NCBI RefSeq assembly: GCF_011040495.1
Contig: NZ_CP049037.1
Coordinates: forward strand, 3,720,001 to 3,784,000
Length of the DNA stretch: 64,000 bases
Reading direction: 5' to 3'
DNA from: Pseudohalocynthiibacter aestuariivivens
GTDB lineage: Bacteria > Pseudomonadota > Alphaproteobacteria > Rhodobacterales > Rhodobacteraceae
Under the pieces are notes generated by a model. That model saw only the letters and a list, made by a program, of their open reading frames with translations. It was not told the origin of the DNA and did not search any database. Both the position numbers and the translations under genes were made by a program. Position 1 is the stretch's first letter. The number at the start of each line of letters is the position of its first letter. Below are positions 18,258 to 26,288 of this stretch, piece by piece.

Positions 18258-19013
18258 TCAGACCATGCTGAAACCGCCATTGGCGCTGATGACCTGCCCG
18301 GTGATCCATGATGCTTGATCAGAGGCGAGAAACGTCACAAGGGGCGCGATGTCATCTGGTGTACCGATACGGCGCAGCGGATAGGCGCGCACGATCTTTT
18401 CCATGTTCTTTTCCAGAAACTCGGCATCTGAATGCGCCGTTTGGACCAGCCCCAGCGAGACGGCATTGACGCAGACATTGTTGCGTCCCATCTCGCGCGC
18501 CAGCGATTTTCCGAGTGCCACGGTTCCTGCACGGGTAGCAGCGGCCATCGACAGGTTTGCCTCGCCGATGCGAGAGCTGTCGCCGATCAGGCTGATGATG
18601 CGCCCCCAGTTGTTGTCGATCATGTGCGGCGCGACAGCATGGCAACAATGGATCGCGCCATAGAGGCAGACATCCATCTGTGCCTTCCAGTCTTCGGGGG
18701 TCGAGTCGACAAATCTACCGTATTTCACATAACCCGCGTTATTGATCAGAATATCGACCTGGCCGTGGTCCGCAACGATGGCCGCGACCATCGTCTTGAC
18801 CTGATCATAGTCGGAGATGTCGGCCTGATAGGCCTTGGCGGTTCCGCCAGCCGCCTCGATATCCGTCACGACGGCAGCCGCTTCGTCCGCCGAGCTGCGA
18901 TAGTTTACCGCGACGATGGCACCCTCTGCCGCCAAAGAGCGGGCGATGTCTCCGCCGGTGTCGCGCCCGCCACCCGTTACAAGGGCCACGCGGCCGGTCA
19001 ATCCGAAATTCAT
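18258..19013 (-). CDS. SDR family protein lacking the usual Tyr-x-x-x-Lys
   Basis: A 251-residue Rossmann protein of FabG-like length, with a cofactor loop VTGGGRDTGGDIA and the NNAG motif (LINNAGYVKYG). The active-site serine region IISLIGDSSRIG is present. The position that should read YxxxK instead reads as part of LSMAAATRAGTVALGKSLA, so both catalytic Tyr and Lys appear replaced (Arg at the Lys site). It could be a divergent SDR subgroup using other residues or a non-redox enzyme. It is four bases downstream of the hydroxylase large-subunit gene, in the same operon. Confidence 0.87.
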   Translation of the reverse strand: MNFGLTGRVALVTGGGRDTGGDIARSLAAEGAIVAVNYRSSADEAAAVVTDIEAAGGTAKAYQADISDYDQVKTMVAAIVADHGQVDILINNAGYVKYGRFVDSTPEDWKAQMDVCLYGAIHCCHAVAPHMIDNNWGRIISLIGDSSRIGEANLSMAAATRAGTVALGKSLAREMGRNNVCVNAVSLGLVQTAHSDAEFLEKNMEKIVRAYPLRRIGTPDDIAPLVTFLASDQASWITGQVISANGGFSMV

Positions 19014-19017
19014 GTTA

Positions 19018-21402
19018 TTACTCCGTTTTTTGATTATCTGCGATCAACCGGTTCAGTTTACTCGGTGTGATCGGAAGTTCGTTTATGCCCAGCCCCAGAT
19101 GTGCCACTGCGTCGGCAACGGCGTTGGCTATGGCAGCAGGGGCACCGATGGTGCCGCCTTCGCCCATGCCGCGGAACCCGCCGGGGTTGTCCGGCAGTTC
19201 GGTTTCAAGGTGGTGCACTTCCAACTTGGGCACCTCTGCCGAGGTCGGCACGAGGTAGTCGGCGAGGCTGGCCGACAACAATTGTCCTGCCTCATCGAAA
19301 TGCAGCTCTTCCAGCAGCGCCACGCCAATGCCCTGCACAACGCCACCATGCACCTGTCCGTCCACGACCATTGGGTTGATCATCCGCCCGCAATCCTCGG
19401 CGACGAGGAACCGGGTCAGTCGGATTGCCAGCGTTTCGGCATCAATCTCGACCTCGGCGATGTGGGTGGCCGCGGTGGTGGTGCCTAGGAAGGGATCGTA
19501 ATTCCCTTGCGCCTCCAGCACCTCGCGCGCCTCCATCGGCAGGGTGGTCATGTCGGAATAGACCGCGCGCGCCAGATCACCAAAGCCGATGCGGTGGTTG
19601 GTTTCGGGGACGTAAATTTCGCCATTCCCGGTCTCAACCTCTTCGGGGGTCACATCGAACAATCGGGCCGCCACCCGCTTGACCTTTTTCAGCAGTGTGC
19701 GCGTCGTGACGATGGCCGCGCCGCCGCCAATCACAGCCGAACGGCTGGCATAGGTGCCAGTGCCATGCGCCGTGGTGCCGGTATCGCCCTGCACAACCGT
19801 GACATCGGCGGGGCGCACGCCCAACTCTTCGGCCACGATCTGCGCCAGCGTGGTTTCGAGACTCTGCCCATGCGAGGCCGTGGCAAATACGGCCGTCACG
19901 CTTCCTGTCGCGTCGATACGAACCGACGCTGTCTCGGCTCCGGTATTGATCGGCATGCCGGGGGCCACGGCGATACGCGATCCGATCCCGGTCAGTTCTG
20001 CATAGGTACCGATGCCCAGACCGAGCCAGCGCCCCTCGGTGCGCGCCTTGGCCTGACGGGCGCGAAAACCGGTGATATCGGCGACCTCGACTGCCTTTTC
20101 CAGACATTCGGCAAAACCGGAGTGATCCCAGCGGATACCGGACCCGATGCGGAAGGGGAAATCCTGAGGTCGTACCAGATTGCGCCGCCGGATTTCTGCC
20201 GGGTCCATCCCCAGCTTTGCTGCGGCCATGTCCACCAGCCGTTCCAGCGCGAACACTGCCATCGGACGTCCGACACCGCGATATGGGCCGGTTGGCGGTT
20301 TTGGTGTGCATACGCCCCGGACCCGCCCGCGATAGGCGGGGGTGCGATAGGGGCCGGGCAAGAAGCTGGCCACTTGGACCGGCTCCAGCGCGGCAGTCCA
20401 AGGGGTGATCGAGTAGGCCCCGATGTCACCGATGATTTCAGCATCCAACGCCAGAAACCGCCCCTCGGTGTCAAAGCCCAGCCGCGCCTCGACGATCTCA
20501 TCAAAGCCCTGACTGGTGGATGTCAGATCCTCCAACCGGTCCGAGACATATTTGACCGGGCGTTCGAGTTGCCGGGCGAGGGCGGTCACGATGACCTCTT
20601 CGGGATAGACCGATCCTTTGCCGCCGAAACCGCCGCCCACATCGGGTGCGACGACGCGAAGCCGGTTGCCGGGCAGATCCAGCAGCCGCGCCAGTTCATC
20701 GCGGACGACACCGGGGACCTGGGTCGAGCCGTACAGCGTTATCGCGTCCCGACCGCGGTCGTAATCCGCGACATAGGCGCGGTTTTCGATGGCCAGCGGT
20801 GATTTGCGGTGCAGACGAAACCGACCCTCGACCACATGCGGAGCGGCGGCGATGTCGGCGGGCGCGTCGCCGGTGGCGAACGTCCGTTCCAAAACCAGAT
20901 TGCCGGGGACAGTGTCATGCAGCGCGACCGCGCCGGGCTTTATCGCCTCGACAGGATCCGAGGTCGCGTCGATCGTATCGTAGTCGACCGTGACCTGCAT
21001 TGCGGCGTCTTCGGCCACGTATCTGTCGCGCGCCACGACCACAACCACCGGTTCCCCGACATAGCGTACGACATCACGGGCCAGAACCGGGCAATGGGTG
21101 GCGTGGTAATCTTTCATCCGCGATGGCGCGGAGAGGTCGGGAATATAGGCGAAATCCTCTGCGGTGAAGACAGCGATCACACCGGGCATGGCGCGTGCGT
21201 CGTCGGCATCGACGCTCAGGATGCGGGCATGGGCCTGATCGGAGCGAACAAAGGCCAGATGCACCATCCGGTTCATCCGGATATCGGCAACATAGCGTCC
21301 CGCGCCGGTCAACAGGCGCGGATCCTCTAGGCGCTTGACCTTTTCGCCGATGTATTTCGGGCGGGTGATTTCTGCCGGGGCGCTGCGGGTGGGCTCATTC
21401 AT
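19018..21402 (-). CDS. Molybdenum hydroxylase large subunit (CoxL/XDH family, form II-like)
   Basis: A 794-residue molybdopterin-binding subunit of the xanthine oxidase family. The loop that in true CO dehydrogenase reads AYxCSFR here reads GPYRGVGR, like the form II or general hydroxylase type, so CO oxidation is unlikely. The catalytic glutamate is in GMGEGGTIGAP near the C-terminus, and GGGFGGKG is the conserved cofactor segment. The start at 21402 has AGGGAG upstream and overlaps the lactonase-like gene by eight bases; a further in-frame start lies at 21447. With the S and M subunits upstream it would hydroxylate a ring or CoA-bound acid using water. Confidence 0.93.
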   Translation of the reverse strand: MNEPTRSAPAEITRPKYIGEKVKRLEDPRLLTGAGRYVADIRMNRMVHLAFVRSDQAHARILSVDADDARAMPGVIAVFTAEDFAYIPDLSAPSRMKDYHATHCPVLARDVVRYVGEPVVVVVARDRYVAEDAAMQVTVDYDTIDATSDPVEAIKPGAVALHDTVPGNLVLERTFATGDAPADIAAAPHVVEGRFRLHRKSPLAIENRAYVADYDRGRDAITLYGSTQVPGVVRDELARLLDLPGNRLRVVAPDVGGGFGGKGSVYPEEVIVTALARQLERPVKYVSDRLEDLTSTSQGFDEIVEARLGFDTEGRFLALDAEIIGDIGAYSITPWTAALEPVQVASFLPGPYRTPAYRGRVRGVCTPKPPTGPYRGVGRPMAVFALERLVDMAAAKLGMDPAEIRRRNLVRPQDFPFRIGSGIRWDHSGFAECLEKAVEVADITGFRARQAKARTEGRWLGLGIGTYAELTGIGSRIAVAPGMPINTGAETASVRIDATGSVTAVFATASHGQSLETTLAQIVAEELGVRPADVTVVQGDTGTTAHGTGTYASRSAVIGGGAAIVTTRTLLKKVKRVAARLFDVTPEEVETGNGEIYVPETNHRIGFGDLARAVYSDMTTLPMEAREVLEAQGNYDPFLGTTTAATHIAEVEIDAETLAIRLTRFLVAEDCGRMINPMVVDGQVHGGVVQGIGVALLEELHFDEAGQLLSASLADYLVPTSAEVPKLEVHHLETELPDNPGGFRGMGEGGTIGAPAAIANAVADAVAHLGLGINELPITPSKLNRLIADNQKTE

Positions 21403-22156
21403 ACCCGTCGCTCCCTTTGCGCAGGCTCTGCCACTGGGCGTCGTCATGGCCGCAGATCACCATCGCGCCCTCAGCCTCGAACGCACGGATGCGGGCGTAG
21501 GATGCCAACAGCGCCGCCGGATCGCCTGCGTTCTTGGGCACCTCGTCGTGATCTAGGTTGCGGCGCAGACTGACGGCATCAGAGACACAGAGCACGCGCC
21601 CGGTCTGTTCCAGCACCGCCATCAGCCCCATCAGCCCCGGTGTATGGCCCGGAAGATGTATGCAAATCAGTCGCCCATCGCCCATGACGTCGTGGCCTTC
21701 GGCGACGGTATCCATCGGCATGGGATGATCCCATTCCTGCGGCATGTAGCCCTGCGCGGCAGCACCGTCGGCACGGGCGGCGTCAAGCTCTGCCTCATGG
21801 ACGATAAAACGTGCGCCGGTAAAGAATTCGTTGCATCCGCAATGATCGGGATGGAAATGCGAATTCACGACCACGTCGATGTCGTCAGGCGACAGACCCA
21901 GCGCAGCAAGGCTGTCAATGACATTGGCGGAATGATCCCCGATCGGCGTCATCACATTGGCCAGTTTGCCCCAGCGCGCCTCGGCATCCTCTGATACGGA
22001 AGGATGACAACCGGTGTCAAACAGCACATTGCCATCCGGGTGGCGAAACAGGATCGCCATGACGGGCAGTTCGATCATCTCGGTCTTGTCGGCGTCAGGG
22101 ACGTAGATGCGCCGCCGCATCCGCAACCGACCACTATCCAGTACATGCATCTTCAT
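21395..22156 (-). CDS. Metallo-beta-lactamase-fold hydrolase, AHL lactonase-like
   Basis: A 253-residue protein with the dinuclear-zinc motif SHFHPDHCG, then LPGHTPG, an Asp in CVSDAVSL and a final His in ICGHDDAQW, which is the full ligand set of N-acyl-homoserine-lactonase-type enzymes. The gene sits between the small (S) and large (L) subunit genes of the hydroxylase, overlapping both. That coupling argues for a lactone or thioester hydrolysis step in the same pathway rather than quorum quenching. The substrate is inferred from context only. Confidence 0.88.
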   Translation of the reverse strand: MKMHVLDSGRLRMRRRIYVPDADKTEMIELPVMAILFRHPDGNVLFDTGCHPSVSEDAEARWGKLANVMTPIGDHSANVIDSLAALGLSPDDIDVVVNSHFHPDHCGCNEFFTGARFIVHEAELDAARADGAAAQGYMPQEWDHPMPMDTVAEGHDVMGDGRLICIHLPGHTPGLMGLMAVLEQTGRVLCVSDAVSLRRNLDHDEVPKNAGDPAALLASYARIRAFEAEGAMVICGHDDAQWQSLRKGSDGYE

Positions 22157-22629
22157 GCCGCTATCCCATCTCTTTCATTCACCAGATCACGCACGGCGCG
22201 GATGATGTGCTCATACCCCGTGCAGCGACATAGATTGCCCGACAACGCCTCGCGAATATCAGCGTCGCTTGCCAATGTTTCGGTTTCCAGTATCTCGGCC
22301 ACCGTCATCAGAAAGCCGGGAGTGCAAAATCCGCATTGCAACGCATGATGTTTGCGGAACGCCTCTTGGATGCGGTGCATTTTGCGAGGTGATCCCAGCC
22401 CCTCGACTGTCATAATGTCGGCTCCTTCGAGCTGTGCTGCGAACAACAGGCAGGATCTGGCGGTGGTGCCATTCAGCCGGATCGTACAAGCCCCGCAAAC
22501 GCCATGCTCGCACCCGACATGCGTGCCGGTTAGCCCCAGCACATCGCGTAGGAAATCGCTGGCCAGCATGCGGGGCTCGGCCTGTTCGGTCACTTTCATG
22601 CCATTGACGGTGAGTGTGATGTTTATCAT
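22153..22629 (-). CDS. Molybdenum hydroxylase small subunit, two [2Fe-2S] clusters
   Basis: A 158-residue CoxS/XdhA-type iron-sulfur subunit. The plant-ferredoxin-like cluster is held by Cys40, Cys45, Cys48 and Cys60 (CEHGVCGAC); the second by Cys99, Cys102, Cys134 and Cys136 (CGFC and CRCTGYEHI). It passes electrons from the molybdenum site to the FAD subunit. The start at 22629 overlaps the FAD-subunit stop by four bases, and its own stop overlaps the lactonase start by four, so translation is tightly coupled. Confidence 0.95.
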   Translation of the reverse strand: MINITLTVNGMKVTEQAEPRMLASDFLRDVLGLTGTHVGCEHGVCGACTIRLNGTTARSCLLFAAQLEGADIMTVEGLGSPRKMHRIQEAFRKHHALQCGFCTPGFLMTVAEILETETLASDADIREALSGNLCRCTGYEHIIRAVRDLVNERDGIAA

Positions 22630-23486
22630 GTCGTTCCTCCTGCGCGGCCTGCGGCGCGTTCCAGCACCCGGCGCGCCAGTACCGGTGCCAGCCGTTTGCG
22701 GTATGCCACAGAGGCATGCATGTCCTCGTTCGGCTCCAACGTGTCGGCGCAATTCGCGACGATCCCGGCAATGTCATCGGGGGCTTGACCGATCAGTGCT
22801 GCCTCAATCTCGGGCAGTCGCAGCGGCGTATCGCCGAGGCCGCCAAAGGCCAGACGGGCACTGGTGATGCGGCCAGCTTTCAGTGTCAGAGTTGCGCCGC
22901 ACGAAACCACGGCAAAATCCCCCGCACGCAAAGCAATCTCGTCAAAGGCCATGCCGGTGCCAGCCTCGGGTATCGGCAGAGTCACACCGGTTAGCACCTC
23001 ATCTTCGGTCAGATCGGTGACGAGTGGCGCGATGAAAAAATCTCTGGGTGCGGCGCTGCGCATCCCATCGGGGCCGAGTATCTCCAGTGTGCCATCCAGC
23101 AGACGCACAAGCAGGGGCCATTCCGCGGACGGATCGGCATGGACCAGTGAGCCGCCGATGGTGCCGCGATTGCGGATGGCCACGTGGGCGACATGCGCCA
23201 TCGCTTCGGCCACCGCGGGCAGATGCCGGGCCAAATCCGGGTCGCGCGCGGCCTGAACATGGCGGACCAGCGCGCCGATCTGTAGCGTTTCCCCGGACAT
23301 GGTGATGCCAGCGAGTTCAGATATGTCGTTGATGTCCACCAGCCGTTCCGGTGTGACCAGCCGGAAATTCATCATTGGAACAAGGCTCTGACCGCCCGCG
23401 ATGATCTTGGCGTCGTCATGGTCCAGTGCCGCAATCGCGTCGTTCAGCGTGGCGGGGCGGAGATATTCAAAGGGGGCCGGTTTCAT
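22626..23486 (-). CDS. Molybdenum hydroxylase FAD-binding subunit (CoxM-like)
   Basis: A 286-residue FAD subunit with IIAGGQSLVPMMNFRL and GTIGGSLVHADPSAEWP, the two FAD-contacting motifs of CoxM/XdhB-type proteins, and a normal C-terminal CO_deh_flav_C domain. The start ATG at 23486 is one base after the crotonase stop and gives the usual N-terminus (MKPAPFEYLRP). With the S and L subunits it forms an M-S-L hydroxylase. The M-S-L order matches carbon monoxide dehydrogenase operons, but the L subunit is not of the CO type. Confidence 0.94.
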   Translation of the reverse strand: MKPAPFEYLRPATLNDAIAALDHDDAKIIAGGQSLVPMMNFRLVTPERLVDINDISELAGITMSGETLQIGALVRHVQAARDPDLARHLPAVAEAMAHVAHVAIRNRGTIGGSLVHADPSAEWPLLVRLLDGTLEILGPDGMRSAAPRDFFIAPLVTDLTEDEVLTGVTLPIPEAGTGMAFDEIALRAGDFAVVSCGATLTLKAGRITSARLAFGGLGDTPLRLPEIEAALIGQAPDDIAGIVANCADTLEPNEDMHASVAYRKRLAPVLARRVLERAAGRAGGTT

Positions 23487-23487
23487 C

Positions 23488-24255
23488 TCAGCATCCCTTG
23501 AAACGAGGTGCGCGTTTTTCAGCAAACGCGGCGCGGCCCTCGCCGTAATCGTGGCTGGCGGCGGCAGCGTCGATGAGCGCGTCTGCATGTCCCGCGTCAA
23601 ATGTGCCGAGCGCCGCGCCGTTCAGGATGTATTTTGCGCCGCCCTGCGAAAGGGGGGCAACGTCAGTCAGCGACCGGGCATACGCCATCGCCTGAGCCAT
23701 CGGGTCATCGCAGACACGATCGGCAAAGCCCATGTCCAGCGCCGCGCGTGCATCAAAGCGTTCGCCCGAATACAGGATGCGCTTGGCATTGGTCAGCCCG
23801 ACCAGCGACAACAGTTTGCGCGTTGCCTGAACGCCATAGACGATAGAGAGCCGCGCCGCCGGAATGCCGAATTGGGCGTCTGTGTGGACAAACCGGAAAT
23901 CTGCGGACATTGCCAGATGCGCGCCGCCGCCCAAAGTGTAGCCGCAGTTCACCGCGATGACAGGTTTAGCCGCATGGGTGATGCCCGCGCAGCCATAATC
24001 GACAGCAACCTCGTAGTCCTTGGCCTTGTCCGGGTCGTCGCGCACGGTGGCGAACTCGGCAATATCGGCCCCGGCGGAAAAATCACTGCCTGCACCTGTC
24101 AGCAGGATCGCACGCACATCACGATCGGCGGATAATGTGGCGAACACATCGCCGAAGTCACGCCACATCCTGTAGGTCACGGAATTGCGCAGGGCAGGGC
24201 GGTTAATCGTCACCACGGCGATGTCGTCCTCGCGGCTGATTTCGATATCGCTCAT
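23488..24255 (-). CDS. Enoyl-CoA hydratase/isomerase family (crotonase) with altered active site
   Basis: A 255-residue crotonase-fold protein. Oxyanion-hole segments are present (FSAGADIAEF and YTLGGGAHLAMSADFR). The two glutamates of classic hydratases are missing: the first site reads GGGAHLA (His where Glu is usual) and the second reads FGIPAARLSIVYG (Ala). So water addition in the classic way is unlikely; ring-opening, hydrolysis, decarboxylation or isomerisation by another mechanism are possible. In furoate degraders a crotonase homologue (HmfE) accompanies the hydroxylase. The start at 24255 overlaps the coxG-like stop by four bases. Confidence 0.9.
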   Translation of the reverse strand: MSDIEISREDDIAVVTINRPALRNSVTYRMWRDFGDVFATLSADRDVRAILLTGAGSDFSAGADIAEFATVRDDPDKAKDYEVAVDYGCAGITHAAKPVIAVNCGYTLGGGAHLAMSADFRFVHTDAQFGIPAARLSIVYGVQATRKLLSLVGLTNAKRILYSGERFDARAALDMGFADRVCDDPMAQAMAYARSLTDVAPLSQGGAKYILNGAALGTFDAGHADALIDAAAASHDYGEGRAAFAEKRAPRFKGC

Positions 24256-24725
24256 GGTTTCGCCGCCACAGCATCCGCGTCGGTTTGCGAGACACACGCG
24301 CGGAAACTGTCGAAAAACTGTCGCACCAGCTTTTGTGCGGTGGAATCCAGCAGTCGTGACCCCAGTTGCGCCAGCTTGCCGCCCACGTCCGCAGACGCAT
24401 CATAATTCAGAACAGTTTCCTGCGGTGCCACCTCGTCCAACCACACACGGGCCGATCCCTTGGCAAACCCGGCCACGCCGCCTTTGCCTTCACCGGTCAG
24501 CACATAGCTTTGGGGTGGTGTGATGTCAGTCAAGGTGACGTCGCCGGCAAAGCGCGCCTTTATCGGTCCGACCTTCAGCACGACCTTGGCGCGCAGATGG
24601 TCGGGGGCGTCCTGCTCCAGCACTTCGCAGCCCGGAATGCACCGGCGCAGTACATCAGGATCATTTAGCGCGGCCCAGGCGGTCGCCCGGTCGCAGGGGA
24701 GTGTGACGCTGTCTTGCAGTTTCAT
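24252..24725 (-). CDS. CoxG-like SRPBCC protein
   Basis: A 157-residue START/SRPBCC-fold protein: MKLQDSVTLPCDRATAWAAL, then DPDVLRRCIPGCEVLE and VWLDEVAPQETVLNYDASADVGGKLAQLGSRLLD. It matches CoxG-type proteins associated with CO dehydrogenase-like hydroxylases, where CoxG is linked to membrane attachment of the enzyme. It is the first gene after the binding-protein gene in the catabolic operon. Confidence 0.9.
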   Translation of the reverse strand: MKLQDSVTLPCDRATAWAALNDPDVLRRCIPGCEVLEQDAPDHLRAKVVLKVGPIKARFAGDVTLTDITPPQSYVLTGEGKGGVAGFAKGSARVWLDEVAPQETVLNYDASADVGGKLAQLGSRLLDSTAQKLVRQFFDSFRACVSQTDADAVAAKP

Positions 24726-24744
24726 GGTATTATCCGTTCGATGA

Positions 24745-24770
24745 ACGCCGGGGCGCGATTGCCCCGGCGT
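24745..24770 (-). promoter_or_regulatory. Intercistronic hairpin after the Liv-type binding protein gene
   Basis: A perfect 10-bp stem (ACGCCGGGGC with GCCCCGGCGT) and a 6-base loop, 7 bases past the binding-protein stop and 20 bases before the coxG-like start. No T-run follows. It resembles the hairpin between phnD and phnC and probably protects or partly terminates the binding-protein message. Confidence 0.65.
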
Positions 24771-24777
24771 AGTGGTT

Positions 24778-25995
24778 TTAGTCCGCGGTCTTCACCAGCG
24801 GGCACTCGCTTTCGGAGAGGGGACGGAAGGCCTGATCGCCGGGGATCGTCTGGACCAGTTTGTAAACATCCCAGTCGCCGGTCGATTCTTCGGGTGTCTT
24901 GACCTGATAAACATACATGTCATGCACCATCCGGCCGTCCTCGCGGATGTGTCCGCCTTTCGCAAAGAAGTCGTCGATCGGCATTTCACGCATCTTGGCC
25001 ATGACGGCCTGCGCTTCGGTGGTGCCTGCGGCCTCGACTGCCTTGAGATAATGCAGTGTCGAGGAATAATCGCCCGCATCCCCCATGTGCGGCATCACAT
25101 CCATCCGCTCTTTGAAGCGTTCGGCAAAGGCACGGCTTTCGTCGTCCTGATCCCAATAGAATGCGTTCGTCAGGATCATGCCTTGCGCCGCATCCAGCCC
25201 TAGCGCTTTGACGTCGGTCAGCCAGACCAGCAAGCCCGCGGTCAGTTTGCCGGTGTCGGCCAGACCGAATTCACGCGCGGATTTCACCGCATTGATAAAG
25301 GTCGTGCCGGAACCGGCGATCGCAACCACGTCAGCCGGTGACGCCTGAGCCTGAAGCATAAAGGCTGAATGGTCCGAGGTTTCGATCGGGTAGAGTACGT
25401 TGCCCACGACCTCTCCGCCTGCCTTGCCGACGATGGCCGAGGCGTCACCCTCGAGCGCGTGACCGAACGCATAGTCGGCAGTCAGGAAGAACCAGCTTTT
25501 TTTGCCTTGCGAGACCAACTCGTTCGCAGTGCCGTTGGCGAGTGCAAAAGTATCATAGGCGTAGTGGATTGAATTGGGGGTGCAGCCTGCGCCAGAGATC
25601 CGAGAAGACCCTGAACCGGTGACGATGGCGATGCCCTTCTTGTCGGCTGCGATCTGCGCGACGGACAGCGCAATGCCCGAGTTGATGAGGTTCCCGATCA
25701 GCGTGACGCCCTCTCCCTCATACCACTCTTGTGCAGTGGCTGCCGCGATTTCGGGCTTGTTCTGGTGGTCACCGACAAGCACTTCGATTGGCTTGCCGAG
25801 CACGGAGCCACCAAAATCCTCGACAGCCATTTCGATGGCGGTGACGGCGCCTTGTCCGGATTCGTGGCTGAACTGTCCGCTCATGTCGGTCAGCACCCCG
25901 ATCTTCACCTGATCGTCTGCGGCAAAGCCCGGCGCTGCCGCCAGCGTGGCTGCGATAGCTCCACCCAGTATCTGTGTTGTGATTCGTTTCTTCAT
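24778..25995 (-). CDS. Liv-type (HAAT family) ABC transporter substrate-binding protein
   Basis: A 405-residue periplasmic protein with a Sec signal peptide ending near PGFAADDQ and a Peripla_BP_6 fold (VKIGVLTDMSGQFSHESGQG at the mature N-terminus). HAAT proteins bind amino acids, amides, urea, or aromatic and alicyclic acids. The permease and ATPase genes are divergent across a 293-base gap, while this gene leads the catabolic operon, so its ligand is probably the substrate degraded by that operon. AGGGAGG lies before the ATG. Confidence 0.93.
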   Translation of the reverse strand: MKKRITTQILGGAIAATLAAAPGFAADDQVKIGVLTDMSGQFSHESGQGAVTAIEMAVEDFGGSVLGKPIEVLVGDHQNKPEIAAATAQEWYEGEGVTLIGNLINSGIALSVAQIAADKKGIAIVTGSGSSRISGAGCTPNSIHYAYDTFALANGTANELVSQGKKSWFFLTADYAFGHALEGDASAIVGKAGGEVVGNVLYPIETSDHSAFMLQAQASPADVVAIAGSGTTFINAVKSAREFGLADTGKLTAGLLVWLTDVKALGLDAAQGMILTNAFYWDQDDESRAFAERFKERMDVMPHMGDAGDYSSTLHYLKAVEAAGTTEAQAVMAKMREMPIDDFFAKGGHIREDGRMVHDMYVYQVKTPEESTGDWDVYKLVQTIPGDQAFRPLSESECPLVKTAD

Positions 25996-26059
25996 GTCGT
26001 CCTCCCTGATGCCGAAGATCGGCGTTTAGTAAATTGCTCTAATGAACTTATAGCCGGAG

Positions 26060-26099
26060 GTATTTGAAATACTTTAGGCTTCTCATGCGTACATATGAG
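26060..26099. promoter_or_regulatory. Two palindromes between the divergent Liv-type operons
   Basis: GTATTTGAAATAC (26060-26072) is a perfect inverted repeat around one centre base. CTCAT and ATGAG bracket a GTAC-containing centre at 26082-26099. Both lie in the AT-rich 293-base region between the two operons and are candidate operators for the double-HxlR regulator encoded at 29631-30593. No protein-site link can be shown from sequence alone. Confidence 0.4.
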
Positions 26100-26288
26100 C
26101 GATTGGATTCTATATTATAGAGATATAGAGTTGTGGTAGGTGCCTCCCAGTGATTAACGTTCGTCGTTAGCTTCAATATTTAACTTGCACTATTAGACTT
26201 ACTGCGGGTAGGTTCGTCAAGGTAAACGTTAGAAAAATATCTGCGGCCCGCGCAAACTTGGCGGTCCCGCAGGAGACAAGGGGGGGCA

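Noticed and set aside
19507..20802. A 431-codon plus-strand open frame
   Set aside because: Complement of the molybdenum hydroxylase large subunit, which has clear motifs; the antisense product has none.
19018..23486. Aerobic carbon monoxide dehydrogenase
   Set aside because: M-S-L order and a CoxG-like gene suggest it, but the L subunit lacks the AYxCSFR active-site loop and the operon holds CoA-linked enzymes.
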